Assembly: GCA_002692325.1 (NCBI GenBank)
Contig: NZJU01000019.1
Coordinates: 1 to 19,834, forward strand
Length of the DNA: 19,834 bases
Origin: Candidatus Pelagibacter sp.
Lineage (GTDB): Bacteria > Pseudomonadota > Alphaproteobacteria > Pelagibacterales > Pelagibacteraceae
Direction of reading: 5' to 3'
The notes under the pieces: model-generated
Databases searched by the model: none
Told to the model about the DNA's origin: nothing
What the model saw: only the letters and a program-made list of their open reading frames with translations
Made by a program: the position numbers and the translations under genes
Shown here: piece after piece, positions 1 to 6,897 of the stretch
Numbering within the stretch: position 1 is the first letter of the stretch
Layout of the letters: the number at the start of each line of letters is the position of its first letter

Positions 1-30
1 TTAAATAAAAAAAAATTAGGACATATTTGA

Positions 31-960
31 TCAACTGAGTCTAGCTCCTATTATTTGAATAACTTTTGAGGACATTTCTGTTCCTTTCTCTAGGCACTCT
101 TTGATTGATTTATTATTAATATAGCCGTGAAGAAACCCGCCAGCAAATAAATCTCCTGCACCAGTTAAATCTTTTATTTTTATATTTTGTTTAGCTGTAC
201 ATTCTACAATTTCACTGCCTTGGATTGCTAAAGCTCCATTTTCGCCTCTAGTAACAACAATAAGTTTTCCATTTTTTTTTGAAAATTCAATCACATCATT
301 GAATTTTTTTGTATTTAACAATGACATTATTTCTTGTTCATTAGCAAAGGTTATATGTAATTTATTTTTCACTAATTCTAAAAAGTCAGATTTATGCCTC
401 TCAACACAAAATAAATCTGACAGCGACATTGCTACTTTGTTAGAATTTCTTATAGCTTTATCAAAAGCTTTTTTCGGCTCTCCCTTATCCCACAAATATC
501 CCTCAAGAAAGACAATTTCACTATTTTTAACAGCTTCTTTATTTATATCGTCCTCATTAATTTGACCAGCTACACCCAAAAAAGTCACCATTGTTCTCTC
601 TGAGTCTGGAGTGATTAAAATTAGACATGTGCCAGTTGGAACGGACCCTCTTCTTTTTGAGTAAAAATATTTTACTTTTTCTTTTTCTAAGCCAATTTCG
701 TATTTATTTCCCAAAGGATCATCATTTATTTTTCCTATAAAACCAACTTTATTGCCTAATTGCGATAAACCTACTATTGAATTTGCAATAGATCCTCCTG
801 AAACAGTTTCTTCTATCTTTAGACCCTTAAGTAAATTTTTGAACTCTGTTTGGTCAACTAATTTCATTGTGCTTTTTTTTAGAGAATTCTTTAAAAGAAA
901 GTCATCCTGCACTTTGCATATTACATCGACAATAGCGTTTCCTATTCCTAATATTTGCAT
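31..960 (-). CDS. PfkB-family (ribokinase-like) kinase, probable adenosine kinase
   Basis: This 309-residue protein has the ribokinase/PfkB fold and transfers phosphate from ATP to a nucleoside or sugar hydroxyl. The N-terminal half carries the substrate-side motif GGSIANS (residues 55-61) and GKINDDPLG (76-84). The C-terminal PfkB signature DLTGAGDLFAGGF spans 264-276, with D270 as the expected catalytic base and the glycines forming the anion hole. Length is normal for the family. ATG at 960 is the only good start, and no Shine-Dalgarno sequence is visible. It is the last gene of the minus-strand operon, 8 bp after nth, so it probably shares that transcript. The substrate cannot be settled from sequence. 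Adenosine kinase is the usual annotation for this type in alphaproteobacteria; a sugar or another nucleoside is possible. Family confidence is high, substrate confidence moderate. Confidence 0.88.
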   Translation of the reverse strand: MQILGIGNAIVDVICKVQDDFLLKNSLKKSTMKLVDQTEFKNLLKGLKIEETVSGGSIANSIVGLSQLGNKVGFIGKINDDPLGNKYEIGLEKEKVKYFYSKRRGSVPTGTCLILITPDSERTMVTFLGVAGQINEDDINKEAVKNSEIVFLEGYLWDKGEPKKAFDKAIRNSNKVAMSLSDLFCVERHKSDFLELVKNKLHITFANEQEIMSLLNTKKFNDVIEFSKKNGKLIVVTRGENGALAIQGSEIVECTAKQNIKIKDLTGAGDLFAGGFLHGYINNKSIKECLEKGTEMSSKVIQIIGARLS

Positions 961-968
961 TATAAAGA

Positions 969-1622
969 TTAAGCTTTTTTCGTTTTAACTAGTTTCTTTC
1001 TATTTGGATAACAGCTTTTGCAAATTTTACAAGTTATTCCATGGCAGTCTCTAGCCTTGCAATATTCGCGCCCATACCAAATAATTTGCAGATGAAGCCT
1101 GTTCCAGAGTTTTTTAGGGAATATTTTTTTTAGATCACTTTCAGTTTGAATAACACTTTTGCCATTAGTCAAACCCCATCTTTGTGCTAAACGGTGAATG
1201 CGAGTGTCAACTGGAAATGCAGGATAACCAAATCCTTGAGACATTACCACGCTTGCAGTTTTATGACCTACTCCTGGCAGCTGTTCAAGCTCCTCATAGG
1301 TTTTTGGTACAGTTCCGTGATGTTTTTCTATTAATTTTTTTGATAGATAAAAAATGCTTTTTGCTTTGACCCTAAAAATTCCTATTCTTTTAATTAGCTT
1401 CTCAATTTTTCTTCTTCCTAGCTTAACAAAATGTTCAGGGCGATTATACTTCGGGTAAATATCTTTGGTCACATTGTTAACATTAACATCCGTACATTGA
1501 GCTGATAACAAAACAGAGATAAGCAAAGTAAATGTATTTTTATAGTTTAAGGGAATAGGAACTTTTGGGTACGTTCTATTTAATATTTTAATTATAATTG
1601 CGGATTTTTTTTTGTTATTCAC
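969..1622 (-). CDS. nth: Endonuclease III (DNA glycosylase/AP lyase), GTG start
   Basis: This is a base-excision-repair enzyme that removes oxidised pyrimidines and cleaves the abasic site. The helix-hairpin-helix LPGVGHKTA is at residues 115-123, with catalytic Lys K121 and catalytic Asp D139 in FPVDTR. A C-terminal cysteine cluster (C188, C193, C198, C201, C204) would hold the [4Fe-4S] cluster. Its spacing is not the E. coli C-x6-C-x2-C-x5-C; C188-x9-C198-x2-C201 is the likely core. I chose the GTG at 1622 because it forms a GTGA overlap with the dapB stop and gives 217 residues, close to E. coli Nth (211). An ATG at 1679 would add 19 residues inside dapB and looks less likely. It sits in the dnaK operon between dapB and the PfkB kinase gene. 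Confidence 0.92.
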   Translation of the reverse strand: MNNKKKSAIIIKILNRTYPKVPIPLNYKNTFTLLISVLLSAQCTDVNVNNVTKDIYPKYNRPEHFVKLGRRKIEKLIKRIGIFRVKAKSIFYLSKKLIEKHHGTVPKTYEELEQLPGVGHKTASVVMSQGFGYPAFPVDTRIHRLAQRWGLTNGKSVIQTESDLKKIFPKKLWNRLHLQIIWYGREYCKARDCHGITCKICKSCYPNRKKLVKTKKA

Positions 1623-2395
1623 TTGAAATTTAAAAGATCTCTCATCGAATAAAGCCCGTTTCTTTTTTTGGATAACCAACTCGCAGCTGCTATTGCGCCC
1701 TCTGAGTATAACGCTCGATCAAAAGATTCATGATTTAAAGATACAATTTCTTTTCCAGAAGAAAAAGTTACTTCATGCTCTCCAATAACCTTACCTTTTC
1801 TGATTGAATTAAAATTTATTTTTTTTCCGTATGGAAAAAATTTTTTATTAAAATATTTTTTTCCAAGTGTGCTGTAAAAATCTCTATTTTTTCCATTCGC
1901 TATACCCTTTGCTAACATTAATGCTGTACCTGAGGGGTAATCCTTTTTGTCCTTATGATGAACTTCATAAACTTTACTTAAAAATTTTTTTCCAAGGGAT
2001 CTAGATGCAATCTCAGTAAGATACATTAACAAATTTACGCCTAAGCTCATATTTCCAGCTTTTAAAATAGGAATTTTTTTTGAAAATTTCTTTATTAAAT
2101 TTTCTTCTGATTTTGTGAAACCTGTCGTTCCTATCACAACTTTTTTCTTTAATTTACTAGCATAATTTAATACTTCCAGCGTGCACTTTGGAACGGTAAA
2201 ATCAATTATTACATTCGCTTTTTTAAATGAATTCATTGAGTTAGATGTAACTTTCAAACCAGCTATTGTTTTATTTGTTTTTTTATTTTCGGTTAAGGCT
2301 ACTACTTTAATCATCTTATTCTTTTTAGCTGAACTAATAATTTGTTGGCCCATTCTTCCCATACATCCAGTTATTGCTAAGTTGATTTTTTTCAT
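1619..2395 (-). CDS. dapB: 4-hydroxy-tetrahydrodipicolinate reductase
   Basis: DapB catalyses the NAD(P)H-dependent step of the diaminopimelate/lysine pathway, which supplies peptidoglycan and protein synthesis. The protein is 258 residues. The N-terminal Rossmann glycine motif GCMGRMG is at 10-16, the DFT motif at 65-67 and GTTGF at 89-93. The substrate-site block EVHHKDKKDYPSGTA spans 144-158, with the HH pair and the conserved K-x-D-x-PSGTA. Length is typical. The chosen ATG at 2395 overlaps the stop of the upstream 55-residue gene as ATGA. The open frame extends to 2443, but that extension lies inside the upstream gene and would precede the conserved MKKINLAITG start. At its 3' end its TGA overlaps the nth GTG, so translation of three consecutive genes appears coupled. 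Confidence 0.96.
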   Translation of the reverse strand: MKKINLAITGCMGRMGQQIISSAKKNKMIKVVALTENKKTNKTIAGLKVTSNSMNSFKKANVIIDFTVPKCTLEVLNYASKLKKKVVIGTTGFTKSEENLIKKFSKKIPILKAGNMSLGVNLLMYLTEIASRSLGKKFLSKVYEVHHKDKKDYPSGTALMLAKGIANGKNRDFYSTLGKKYFNKKFFPYGKKINFNSIRKGKVIGEHEVTFSSGKEIVSLNHESFDRALYSEGAIAAASWLSKKRNGLYSMRDLLNFK

Positions 2396-2559
2396 CTGTT
2401 TAATTGAATAATTATAACAATAATAACTACAATTACAGCCCAAATAGACAAATTTCTTAAAAATTGTTTTAATCGACTATTAGTGTTTAAAAATGTGGGC
2501 ATAACTAAAGATAATACCGCGATTAAAATAATCGCAGATAAAATTTGATCTGTATTCAT
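2392..2559 (-). CDS. Small two-helix membrane protein, unknown function (55 aa)
   Basis: A 55-residue open frame fills the gap between dnaJ and dapB exactly. Its ATG is 5 bp after the dnaJ stop, and its TGA overlaps the dapB ATG (ATGA). Translation shows two hydrophobic stretches, about residues 6-24 (ILSAIILIAVLSLVMPTFL) and 39-51 (IWAVIVVIIVIII). They are joined by a basic loop with R29, K31 and R35. By the positive-inside rule the loop would face the cytoplasm, with both termini outside. The tight stop/start coupling on both sides, and a frame that stays open exactly across the gap, argue for a real gene rather than chance. I do not recognise a family with certainty. The hydrophobic-basic loop-Trp-hydrophobic layout vaguely recalls the N-terminal membrane part of some alphaproteobacterial aspartic-protease-like proteins, which is only a guess. 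Confidence 0.75.
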   Translation of the reverse strand: MNTDQILSAIILIAVLSLVMPTFLNTNSRLKQFLRNLSIWAVIVVIIVIIIQLNR

Positions 2560-2564
2560 TTAAA

Positions 2565-3692
2565 TTATGAATTTTTCCAAAATTTTTTTGCTCTCTCAAA
2601 AAAACTTTTTATAAGTGGGTTTGGTTTTTCAGCCTCAATTTTTTTAAATTCCTCAAGTAATTGCTTTTGTTTTGATGTTAATGAGGTTGGAACTTCTGTA
2701 ATAATCTTAATATACAGGTCCCCATAACTACTACCTCTCAAGACTGGCATACCTTTCCCTTTAAGTCTGAATTGTTTACCTTGTTGTGTCCCTGCAGGGA
2801 TTTTAATTTTTGATCTTCCTCCATCAATGGATGGAACTTCAACGGAGGATCCAAGCGCGGCATCAGAAAAAGTAATTGGCAATTCATAAAATAAGTTTTC
2901 TTCAGATCTCTTAAATATATTGTGATTATCCACCGAAATGAAAAGATATAAGTCTCCGCTAGTACCCCCTTTACTTCCAGCTTCTCCTTTACCACTAAGT
3001 CTGATTCTGGTTCCATCATCGACACCTTTTGGAATTTTCACAGAAATATTTTCTTGAGATTGAATCTTTCCATTTCCCCTGCATTTGCTACAAGGATTAC
3101 TTATTTTTTCTCCGTATCCGCTACACTCAGGGCATGTTTGTTGAATTGTAAAAAATCCTTGATTTGACCTTACTTTTCCATGACCATTACAATAGTTACA
3201 CGTTATAGGTTTCGACCCAGGCTCAGAACCTTGACCTGAACATCTTCCACATTTTTTATAAGTCGTGTAATTAACTTTTTTATTTAATCCTCTGTAAGCT
3301 TCTTCTAGGCCAATTGTAATATCGTATCTTAAGTCATTTCCTCTGTTGGCCGATCTTCTTCTTTGACCTCGAGAAGAGCCAAAAACATCATCTCCAAAAA
3401 AATCCTCAAAAATGTCAGAAAATGACGAGCCAAAATCAAAATTTCCAAACCCTTGGTTATTACCGCCCTCAAAAGCTGCATGGCCAAATTGATCGTAATT
3501 AGCCTTTCTCTTTTCATCAGACAAAATGTGATAAGCTTCACTAGCCTCTTTGAATTTTTCTTCAGAGGCTTTGTCGCCTTTGTTTTTGTCCGGATGATAT
3601 TTTAAAGCTAATTTTCTATAAGCTTTTTTAATTTCATCTTTTGATGTTGATTTGCTTACCCCTAAGATGTCGTAATAGTCTCTTTTGGCCAA
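2565..3692 (-). CDS. dnaJ: Chaperone DnaJ (Hsp40), TTG start
   Basis: DnaJ is the co-chaperone that delivers unfolded clients to DnaK and stimulates its ATPase. The protein is 375 residues. It has a J domain (about 4-70) with HPD at 33-35, a Gly/Phe-rich linker (about 75-110), and a zinc domain with four CxxCxGxG repeats at C148/C151, C165/C168, C187/C190 and C201/C204. A C-terminal client-binding region follows. This is a complete class A DnaJ of normal length. The conserved MAKRDYYDILGV start is encoded with TTG as first codon, preceded by a strong AAGGAG. The gene lies 23 bp downstream of dnaK and 5 bp upstream of the small membrane protein gene, so it is cotranscribed with both. Confidence 0.98.
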   Translation of the reverse strand: MAKRDYYDILGVSKSTSKDEIKKAYRKLALKYHPDKNKGDKASEEKFKEASEAYHILSDEKRKANYDQFGHAAFEGGNNQGFGNFDFGSSFSDIFEDFFGDDVFGSSRGQRRRSANRGNDLRYDITIGLEEAYRGLNKKVNYTTYKKCGRCSGQGSEPGSKPITCNYCNGHGKVRSNQGFFTIQQTCPECSGYGEKISNPCSKCRGNGKIQSQENISVKIPKGVDDGTRIRLSGKGEAGSKGGTSGDLYLFISVDNHNIFKRSEENLFYELPITFSDAALGSSVEVPSIDGGRSKIKIPAGTQQGKQFRLKGKGMPVLRGSSYGDLYIKIITEVPTSLTSKQKQLLEEFKKIEAEKPNPLIKSFFERAKKFWKNS

Positions 3693-3701
3693 TTGGACTT
3701 A

Positions 3702-3707
3702 CTCCTT
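3702..3707 (-). promoter_or_regulatory. Ribosome binding site of dnaJ
   Basis: On the minus strand the sequence reads AAGGAG, 9 nt before the TTG start codon of dnaJ. It is one of only two clear Shine-Dalgarno sequences in the window. Together with conservation of the first residues, it supports initiation at a TTG codon. There is no in-frame ATG nearby that would preserve the J-domain N-terminus. Confidence 0.8.
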
Positions 3708-3715
3708 TTCAAATC

Positions 3716-5641
3716 TTAGGCGCTTTTTTCTTTGTCTTCTTTTACGTCCTCAAAATCTGCGTCAACAACATTTTCTTTGGTTTCATCTTTTGGTTTATCA
3801 TCTTTATCATTGTCATCTTTTTTCTTTTGTTTTTCCTGTTGTTGTTTATAAACAGCTTCACCCAATTTCATAGAAACCTGTATAAGCGCTTGTGTTTTCT
3901 TTTTAAGATCTTCATTATCAGTTCCTTTAAGAGAGCTTTTAAGATCTGACACAGCGTTTTCAATTGATTTTTTTTCCTCAGCCGAAACTTTATCTCCATG
4001 TTCCTTAAGACTTTTTTCGGTAGAAAAAATTAAACTATCAGCTTGATTTCTAATATCTACGGCTTCTCTTTTCTTTTTATCAGCCTCTTTATTAGCTTCA
4101 GCGTCTTTTACCATTTTATTAATTTCTTCATCAGATAAACCACCAGATGCCTGAATTTGAATATTTTGCTCTTTACCAGTTCCTTTATCTTTTGCGGAAA
4201 CACTTACAATACCATTTGCATCTATATCAAAAGTTACCTCTATTTGTGGAGTTCCTCTAGGTGCAGGCGGTATACCGACTAGCTCGAAATTTCCAAGTAA
4301 TTTGTTGTCAGCTGCCATCTCTCTTTCACCTTGTAAAACTCTTATAGATACTGCCGGCTGATTATCTTCTGCAGTTGAAAAAACCTGGCTTTTTTTGGTT
4401 GGTATTGTTGTATTTTTTTCAATTAATTTTGTTGAAACACCACCCAATGTTTCGATTCCTAGTGAAAGTGGCGTTACATCCAATAATAAAACATCTTTAA
4501 CATCCCCTTGAAGGACACCAGCCTGTATAGCAGCACCCATCGCCACTACTTCATCTGGATTAACACTTTTGTTAGGTTCTTTACCAAAAAAGTTTTTAAC
4601 AGTTTCAATAATTTTAGGCATCCTAGTCATACCTCCAACCAGAACTACTTCATTTATCTCAGCAGCAGAGAAACCAGAGTCTTTCAAGGCGGTTTTACAT
4701 GGAGTGAGAGTTCTTTCAATTAAATCTTGAACTAAAGCTTCTAACTTTGCTCTTGAAAATTTTAGATTCAAGTGTTTGGGACCACTTTTATCTGCAGTAA
4801 TAAATGGTAAATTAATCTCTGTTTGAGCCGCAGAAGACAACTCTATCTTTGCTTTTTCAGCTGCTTCTTTTAATCTTTGTAAAGCTAACTTATCAGTTTT
4901 TAAATCAATACCATTATCTTTCTTAAATTCCTCTGAAAGATAATCAACAATTGCGTCGTCAAAATCTTCACCACCTAAAAATGTGTCACCATTAGTAGAT
5001 TTGACCTCAAATACACCATCACCTATTTCTAATATTGAAACATCAAAGGTTCCTCCACCTAAATCATAAACTGCAATTTTTTTTCCACCTTTTTTATCAA
5101 GGCCATAAGCCAGGGAGGCTGCAGTTGGTTCATTAATAATTCTTAAAACTTCAAGTCCAGCGATTTTGCCAGCATCTTTTGTCGCTTGTCTTTGAGAATC
5201 ATTAAAATAAGCTGGCACAGTAATTACTGCTTTTGTCACCGCCTGTCCTAAATATTTCTCAGCTGTTTCTTTCATCTTTTGTAAAATGAAAGCTGATATT
5301 TGAGCAGGAGAATACTGTTTGCCTTTACCCTCGACCCAAGCATCCCCATTTTCTGATTTTGTAATTTTGTATGGAACTTTTGAAATATCTTTCTGCACAG
5401 AGGGCCCATCGAATTTTCTACCAATTAACCTTTTTACTGCATAAATGGTATCGTTTGGGTTTGTTACAGCTTGTCTTTTAGCAGGTTGTCCAACAAGCTT
5501 TTCTTCTTTATCTAAAAATGCGACAACTGAAGGGGTAGTCCTTGCGCCTTCAGTGTTCTCTAATACCTTTGCTTGCTTACCATCCATTATGGCAACACAA
5601 GAATTTGTTGTTCCTAAATCGATACCTATTACTCTGCTCAT
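3716..5641 (-). CDS. dnaK: Molecular chaperone DnaK (Hsp70)
   Basis: DnaK is the ATP-dependent Hsp70 chaperone of the cytoplasm and works with DnaJ and GrpE. The 641-residue length is standard. The ATPase domain opens with [10 protein letters not shown] (about 6-15), and the phosphate-2 region [15 protein letters not shown] and the motif [10 protein letters not shown] are intact. The interdomain linker and start of the substrate-binding domain read [17 protein letters not shown] charged Lys/Glu/Asp-rich tail ends in KEDKEKSA instead of the E. coli-type EEVKDKK. ATG at 5641 is preceded by AGGAG at good spacing and by a sigma-32-like promoter. It lies between grpE (55 bp upstream) and dnaJ (23 bp downstream), the classic chaperone operon. 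Confidence 0.99.
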   Translation of the reverse strand: MSRVIGIDLGTTNSCVAIMDGKQAKVLENTEGARTTPSVVAFLDKEEKLVGQPAKRQAVTNPNDTIYAVKRLIGRKFDGPSVQKDISKVPYKITKSENGDAWVEGKGKQYSPAQISAFILQKMKETAEKYLGQAVTKAVITVPAYFNDSQRQATKDAGKIAGLEVLRIINEPTAASLAYGLDKKGGKKIAVYDLGGGTFDVSILEIGDGVFEVKSTNGDTFLGGEDFDDAIVDYLSEEFKKDNGIDLKTDKLALQRLKEAAEKAKIELSSAAQTEINLPFITADKSGPKHLNLKFSRAKLEALVQDLIERTLTPCKTALKDSGFSAAEINEVVLVGGMTRMPKIIETVKNFFGKEPNKSVNPDEVVAMGAAIQAGVLQGDVKDVLLLDVTPLSLGIETLGGVSTKLIEKNTTIPTKKSQVFSTAEDNQPAVSIRVLQGEREMAADNKLLGNFELVGIPPAPRGTPQIEVTFDIDANGIVSVSAKDKGTGKEQNIQIQASGGLSDEEINKMVKDAEANKEADKKKREAVDIRNQADSLIFSTEKSLKEHGDKVSAEEKKSIENAVSDLKSSLKGTDNEDLKKKTQALIQVSMKLGEAVYKQQQEKQKKKDDNDKDDKPKDETKENVVDADFEDVKEDKEKSA

Positions 5642-5648
5642 AAATTTT

Positions 5649-5653
5649 CTCCT
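5649..5653 (-). promoter_or_regulatory. Ribosome binding site of dnaK
   Basis: On the minus strand AGGAG lies 7 nt before the dnaK ATG. Most other genes in the window show no Shine-Dalgarno sequence, so its presence here and at dnaJ suggests strong translation of the two abundant chaperones. Confidence 0.8.
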
Positions 5654-5665
5654 ACAATAAGATTT

Positions 5666-5693
5666 ATATGGGGGTTTTTTTTAGAACTACAAG
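5666..5693 (-). promoter_or_regulatory. Predicted sigma-32 (RpoH) heat-shock promoter upstream of dnaK
   Basis: On the minus strand, directly after the grpE stop codon, the sequence reads CTTGTAG (5693-5687), a 13-nt spacer, then CCCCATAT (5673-5666). The established sigma-32 consensus is CTTGAAA, about 13-14 nt, CCCCATNT. The -10 element therefore matches fully, the -35 element matches 5 of 7, and the spacing is right. Transcription would begin near 5659, giving a short leader that contains the AGGAG of dnaK. In such an A/T-rich genome a run of five C is unlikely by chance. No CIRCE inverted repeat (HrcA operator) is visible here or before grpE, so heat control through RpoH is the simplest reading. 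Confidence 0.75.
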
Positions 5694-5696
5694 TCA

Positions 5697-6269
5697 TTAA
5701 TCCTCCTTTTTCTCGCTTTTTTCAGCTTTTTTCTTTGAAACACCAACAAAAGAAGGCCTCAACAACCTCTCTCCTAATTTATATCCAGGCTGTATTTCTT
5801 GTAGCACTGTTCCAGGTTCATTGCTCTCGTCTTCAATCTCTAACATCGCCTGATGAAAATTTGGGTCAAATTTCTTGTTAATACAATCAATCCTTTTAAT
5901 ATTATTCTTTTCAAATACTGAAATTAAATCTTTTTCAATAATTTCTATATTCTTTAAAAACTTACTGAACATAGAGCTCTTCTTAAAATTATCATCACTC
6001 TTCATTGATAGCTTAGCGCGCTGTAAATTATCTATAAGAGACAAGGTCTCTTTCGCAAAGTTAAAACCACCATATTCAAATGCATCCTTAACTTCCTTTT
6101 CAAATCTTTTTCTTTGATTTTCAATTTCAGCAAGGGATCTCAAAAGTTTTTCCTCAGTTTTTTTTAACTTTTCTTCTATCGATTCCTCTTGAGAACCCGC
6201 CTGTTTTTCATCATTCTTAGGCTGCTCAGATTCTCCAGACTCAAGTTTAGACTCATTTTTTTCATTCAT
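5697..6269 (-). CDS. grpE: Nucleotide exchange factor GrpE
   Basis: GrpE releases ADP from DnaK and resets the chaperone cycle. The protein has 190 residues from the chosen ATG at 6269. An acidic N-terminal tail is followed by a long coiled-coil helix (about 28-75, with LAEIENQRKRFEKE) and the C-terminal beta domain. The GrpE signature is seen in FDPNFHQAMLEIED and GTVLQEIQPGYKLGERLLRPSFVGVSK. The frame stays open to an ATG at 6311, but that start would overlap divergent rdgB and add 14 non-conserved residues, so 6269 is preferred. It is the first gene of the minus-strand operon; dnaK follows after 55 bp that contain a second promoter. No Shine-Dalgarno sequence is visible. Confidence 0.96.
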   Translation of the reverse strand: MNEKNESKLESGESEQPKNDEKQAGSQEESIEEKLKKTEEKLLRSLAEIENQRKRFEKEVKDAFEYGGFNFAKETLSLIDNLQRAKLSMKSDDNFKKSSMFSKFLKNIEIIEKDLISVFEKNNIKRIDCINKKFDPNFHQAMLEIEDESNEPGTVLQEIQPGYKLGERLLRPSFVGVSKKKAEKSEKKED

Positions 6270-6276
6270 AAATGTT

Positions 6277-6304
6277 ATATAATGATGAAATTTATAATTT
6301 CTAG
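6277..6304 (-). promoter_or_regulatory. Possible sigma-32-like promoter of grpE (weak)
   Basis: On the minus strand CTAGAAA (6304-6298) is followed by a 13-nt spacer and CATTATAT (6284-6277). The -35 element matches 6 of 7 bases of the sigma-32 consensus, but the -10 element matches only about 4 of 7. If used, the transcript would start within a base or two of the grpE ATG, so the mRNA would be essentially leaderless. The same 40-bp divergent spacer holds two TATAAT strings on the plus strand (6278-6283 and 6293-6298) that could serve rdgB. In such AT-rich DNA either reading may be chance. Confidence 0.35.
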
Positions 6305-6309
6305 TTATC

Positions 6310-6897
6310 ATGAAAAAAATAAAAAAAATATTAATAGGAACTCATAATAGAGGAAAATATAGAGAAATATGCGCTCTTTTACCAAAGAATTTGAAAAAGA
6401 TTTCGCCAGCAAAATATAAAATAAAACCTCCAAAAGAATCCGGTAAAACATTCAAAGCAAATTCAATTCTTAAGGCCAGACATTTTTCTCTAAAATCTGG
6501 TTTATACTCGATATCGGATGACTCTGGTTTAGAAGTAGTGGCATTAAAAAATAAACCAGGAATCTATTCAGCTCGCTGGGCTAAAATGTTAGGCGGGTTC
6601 AATACAGCAATGAAAAAAATAATTTTACTTTTAAAAGATAAGAAAAAAAGAGATGCAAATTTTGTTTGCTCATTAACATTATGCTACCCCAGTGGCAAAT
6701 CTATATCTTCCACAAAGAAATTGAAAGGAACAATATCGAAAAAAATTAAAGGTTCAAAGGGATTTGGATATGACGCAATTTTCATTCCTGAAAAAAAAAA
6801 GAAAACATTTGGTCAAATGACAAGAAAAAGTAAAATGAAATCAGACCATCGATATTTAGCTTACAAAGAGTTAAAGAGGAAAGTTACAGTTTTTTAA
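6310..6897 (+). CDS. rdgB: RdgB/HAM1 family dITP/XTP pyrophosphatase
   Basis: RdgB hydrolyses non-canonical purine triphosphates (dITP, XTP) to monophosphates and so keeps deaminated bases out of DNA and RNA. The 195-residue protein shows the family motifs in order: THNRGKYRE (11-19), ESGKTFKANSILKA (43-56), SDDSGLEV (69-76) and PGIYSARWA (83-91). GSKGFGYDAIFIP and a terminal SDHRYLAYKEL follow, the latter corresponding to the usual SHR-x-A block. Length is normal. ATG at 6310 lies 40 bp from divergent grpE. Its 3' end overlaps the convergent LpoA-like gene by 14 bp. In many alphaproteobacteria rdgB, rph, hrcA and grpE cluster; here hrcA and rph are absent between rdgB and grpE. Confidence 0.95.
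   Translation: MKKIKKILIGTHNRGKYREICALLPKNLKKISPAKYKIKPPKESGKTFKANSILKARHFSLKSGLYSISDDSGLEVVALKNKPGIYSARWAKMLGGFNTAMKKIILLLKDKKKRDANFVCSLTLCYPSGKSISSTKKLKGTISKKIKGSKGFGYDAIFIPEKKKKTFGQMTRKSKMKSDHRYLAYKELKRKVTVF

Noticed and set aside
1..30. Possible gene or terminator left of the PfkB kinase
   Set aside because: Only 30 AT-rich bases are visible. On the minus strand an ATG is followed almost at once by a stop, and no hairpin is seen.
1623..1679. Longer endonuclease III starting at ATG 1679
   Set aside because: It would add 19 non-conserved residues inside dapB. The GTG at 1622 forms a GTGA overlap with the dapB stop and gives the usual length.
2396..2443. Longer DapB starting at 2443
   Set aside because: The extra 16 residues come before the conserved nucleotide-binding start and lie inside the 55-residue membrane-protein gene. 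The ATGA overlap supports 2395.
3641..3949. Hydrophobic plus-strand open frame of about 100 residues opposite dnaJ/dnaK
   Set aside because: It is antisense to highly conserved chaperone codons; the Lys/Asp/Glu-rich DnaK tail read backwards yields Phe and Leu runs, so it looks like a shadow frame.
5671..5682. GGGG followed by a run of T on the plus strand, resembling the tail of an intrinsic terminator
   Set aside because: No complementary C-rich arm lies upstream to form a stem. Read on the minus strand the same bases are the CCCCATAT element of the dnaK promoter.
6270..6311. Longer GrpE starting at ATG 6311
   Set aside because: The extension uses the divergent promoter region, overlaps the rdgB start and adds residues unlike the acidic GrpE N-terminus.
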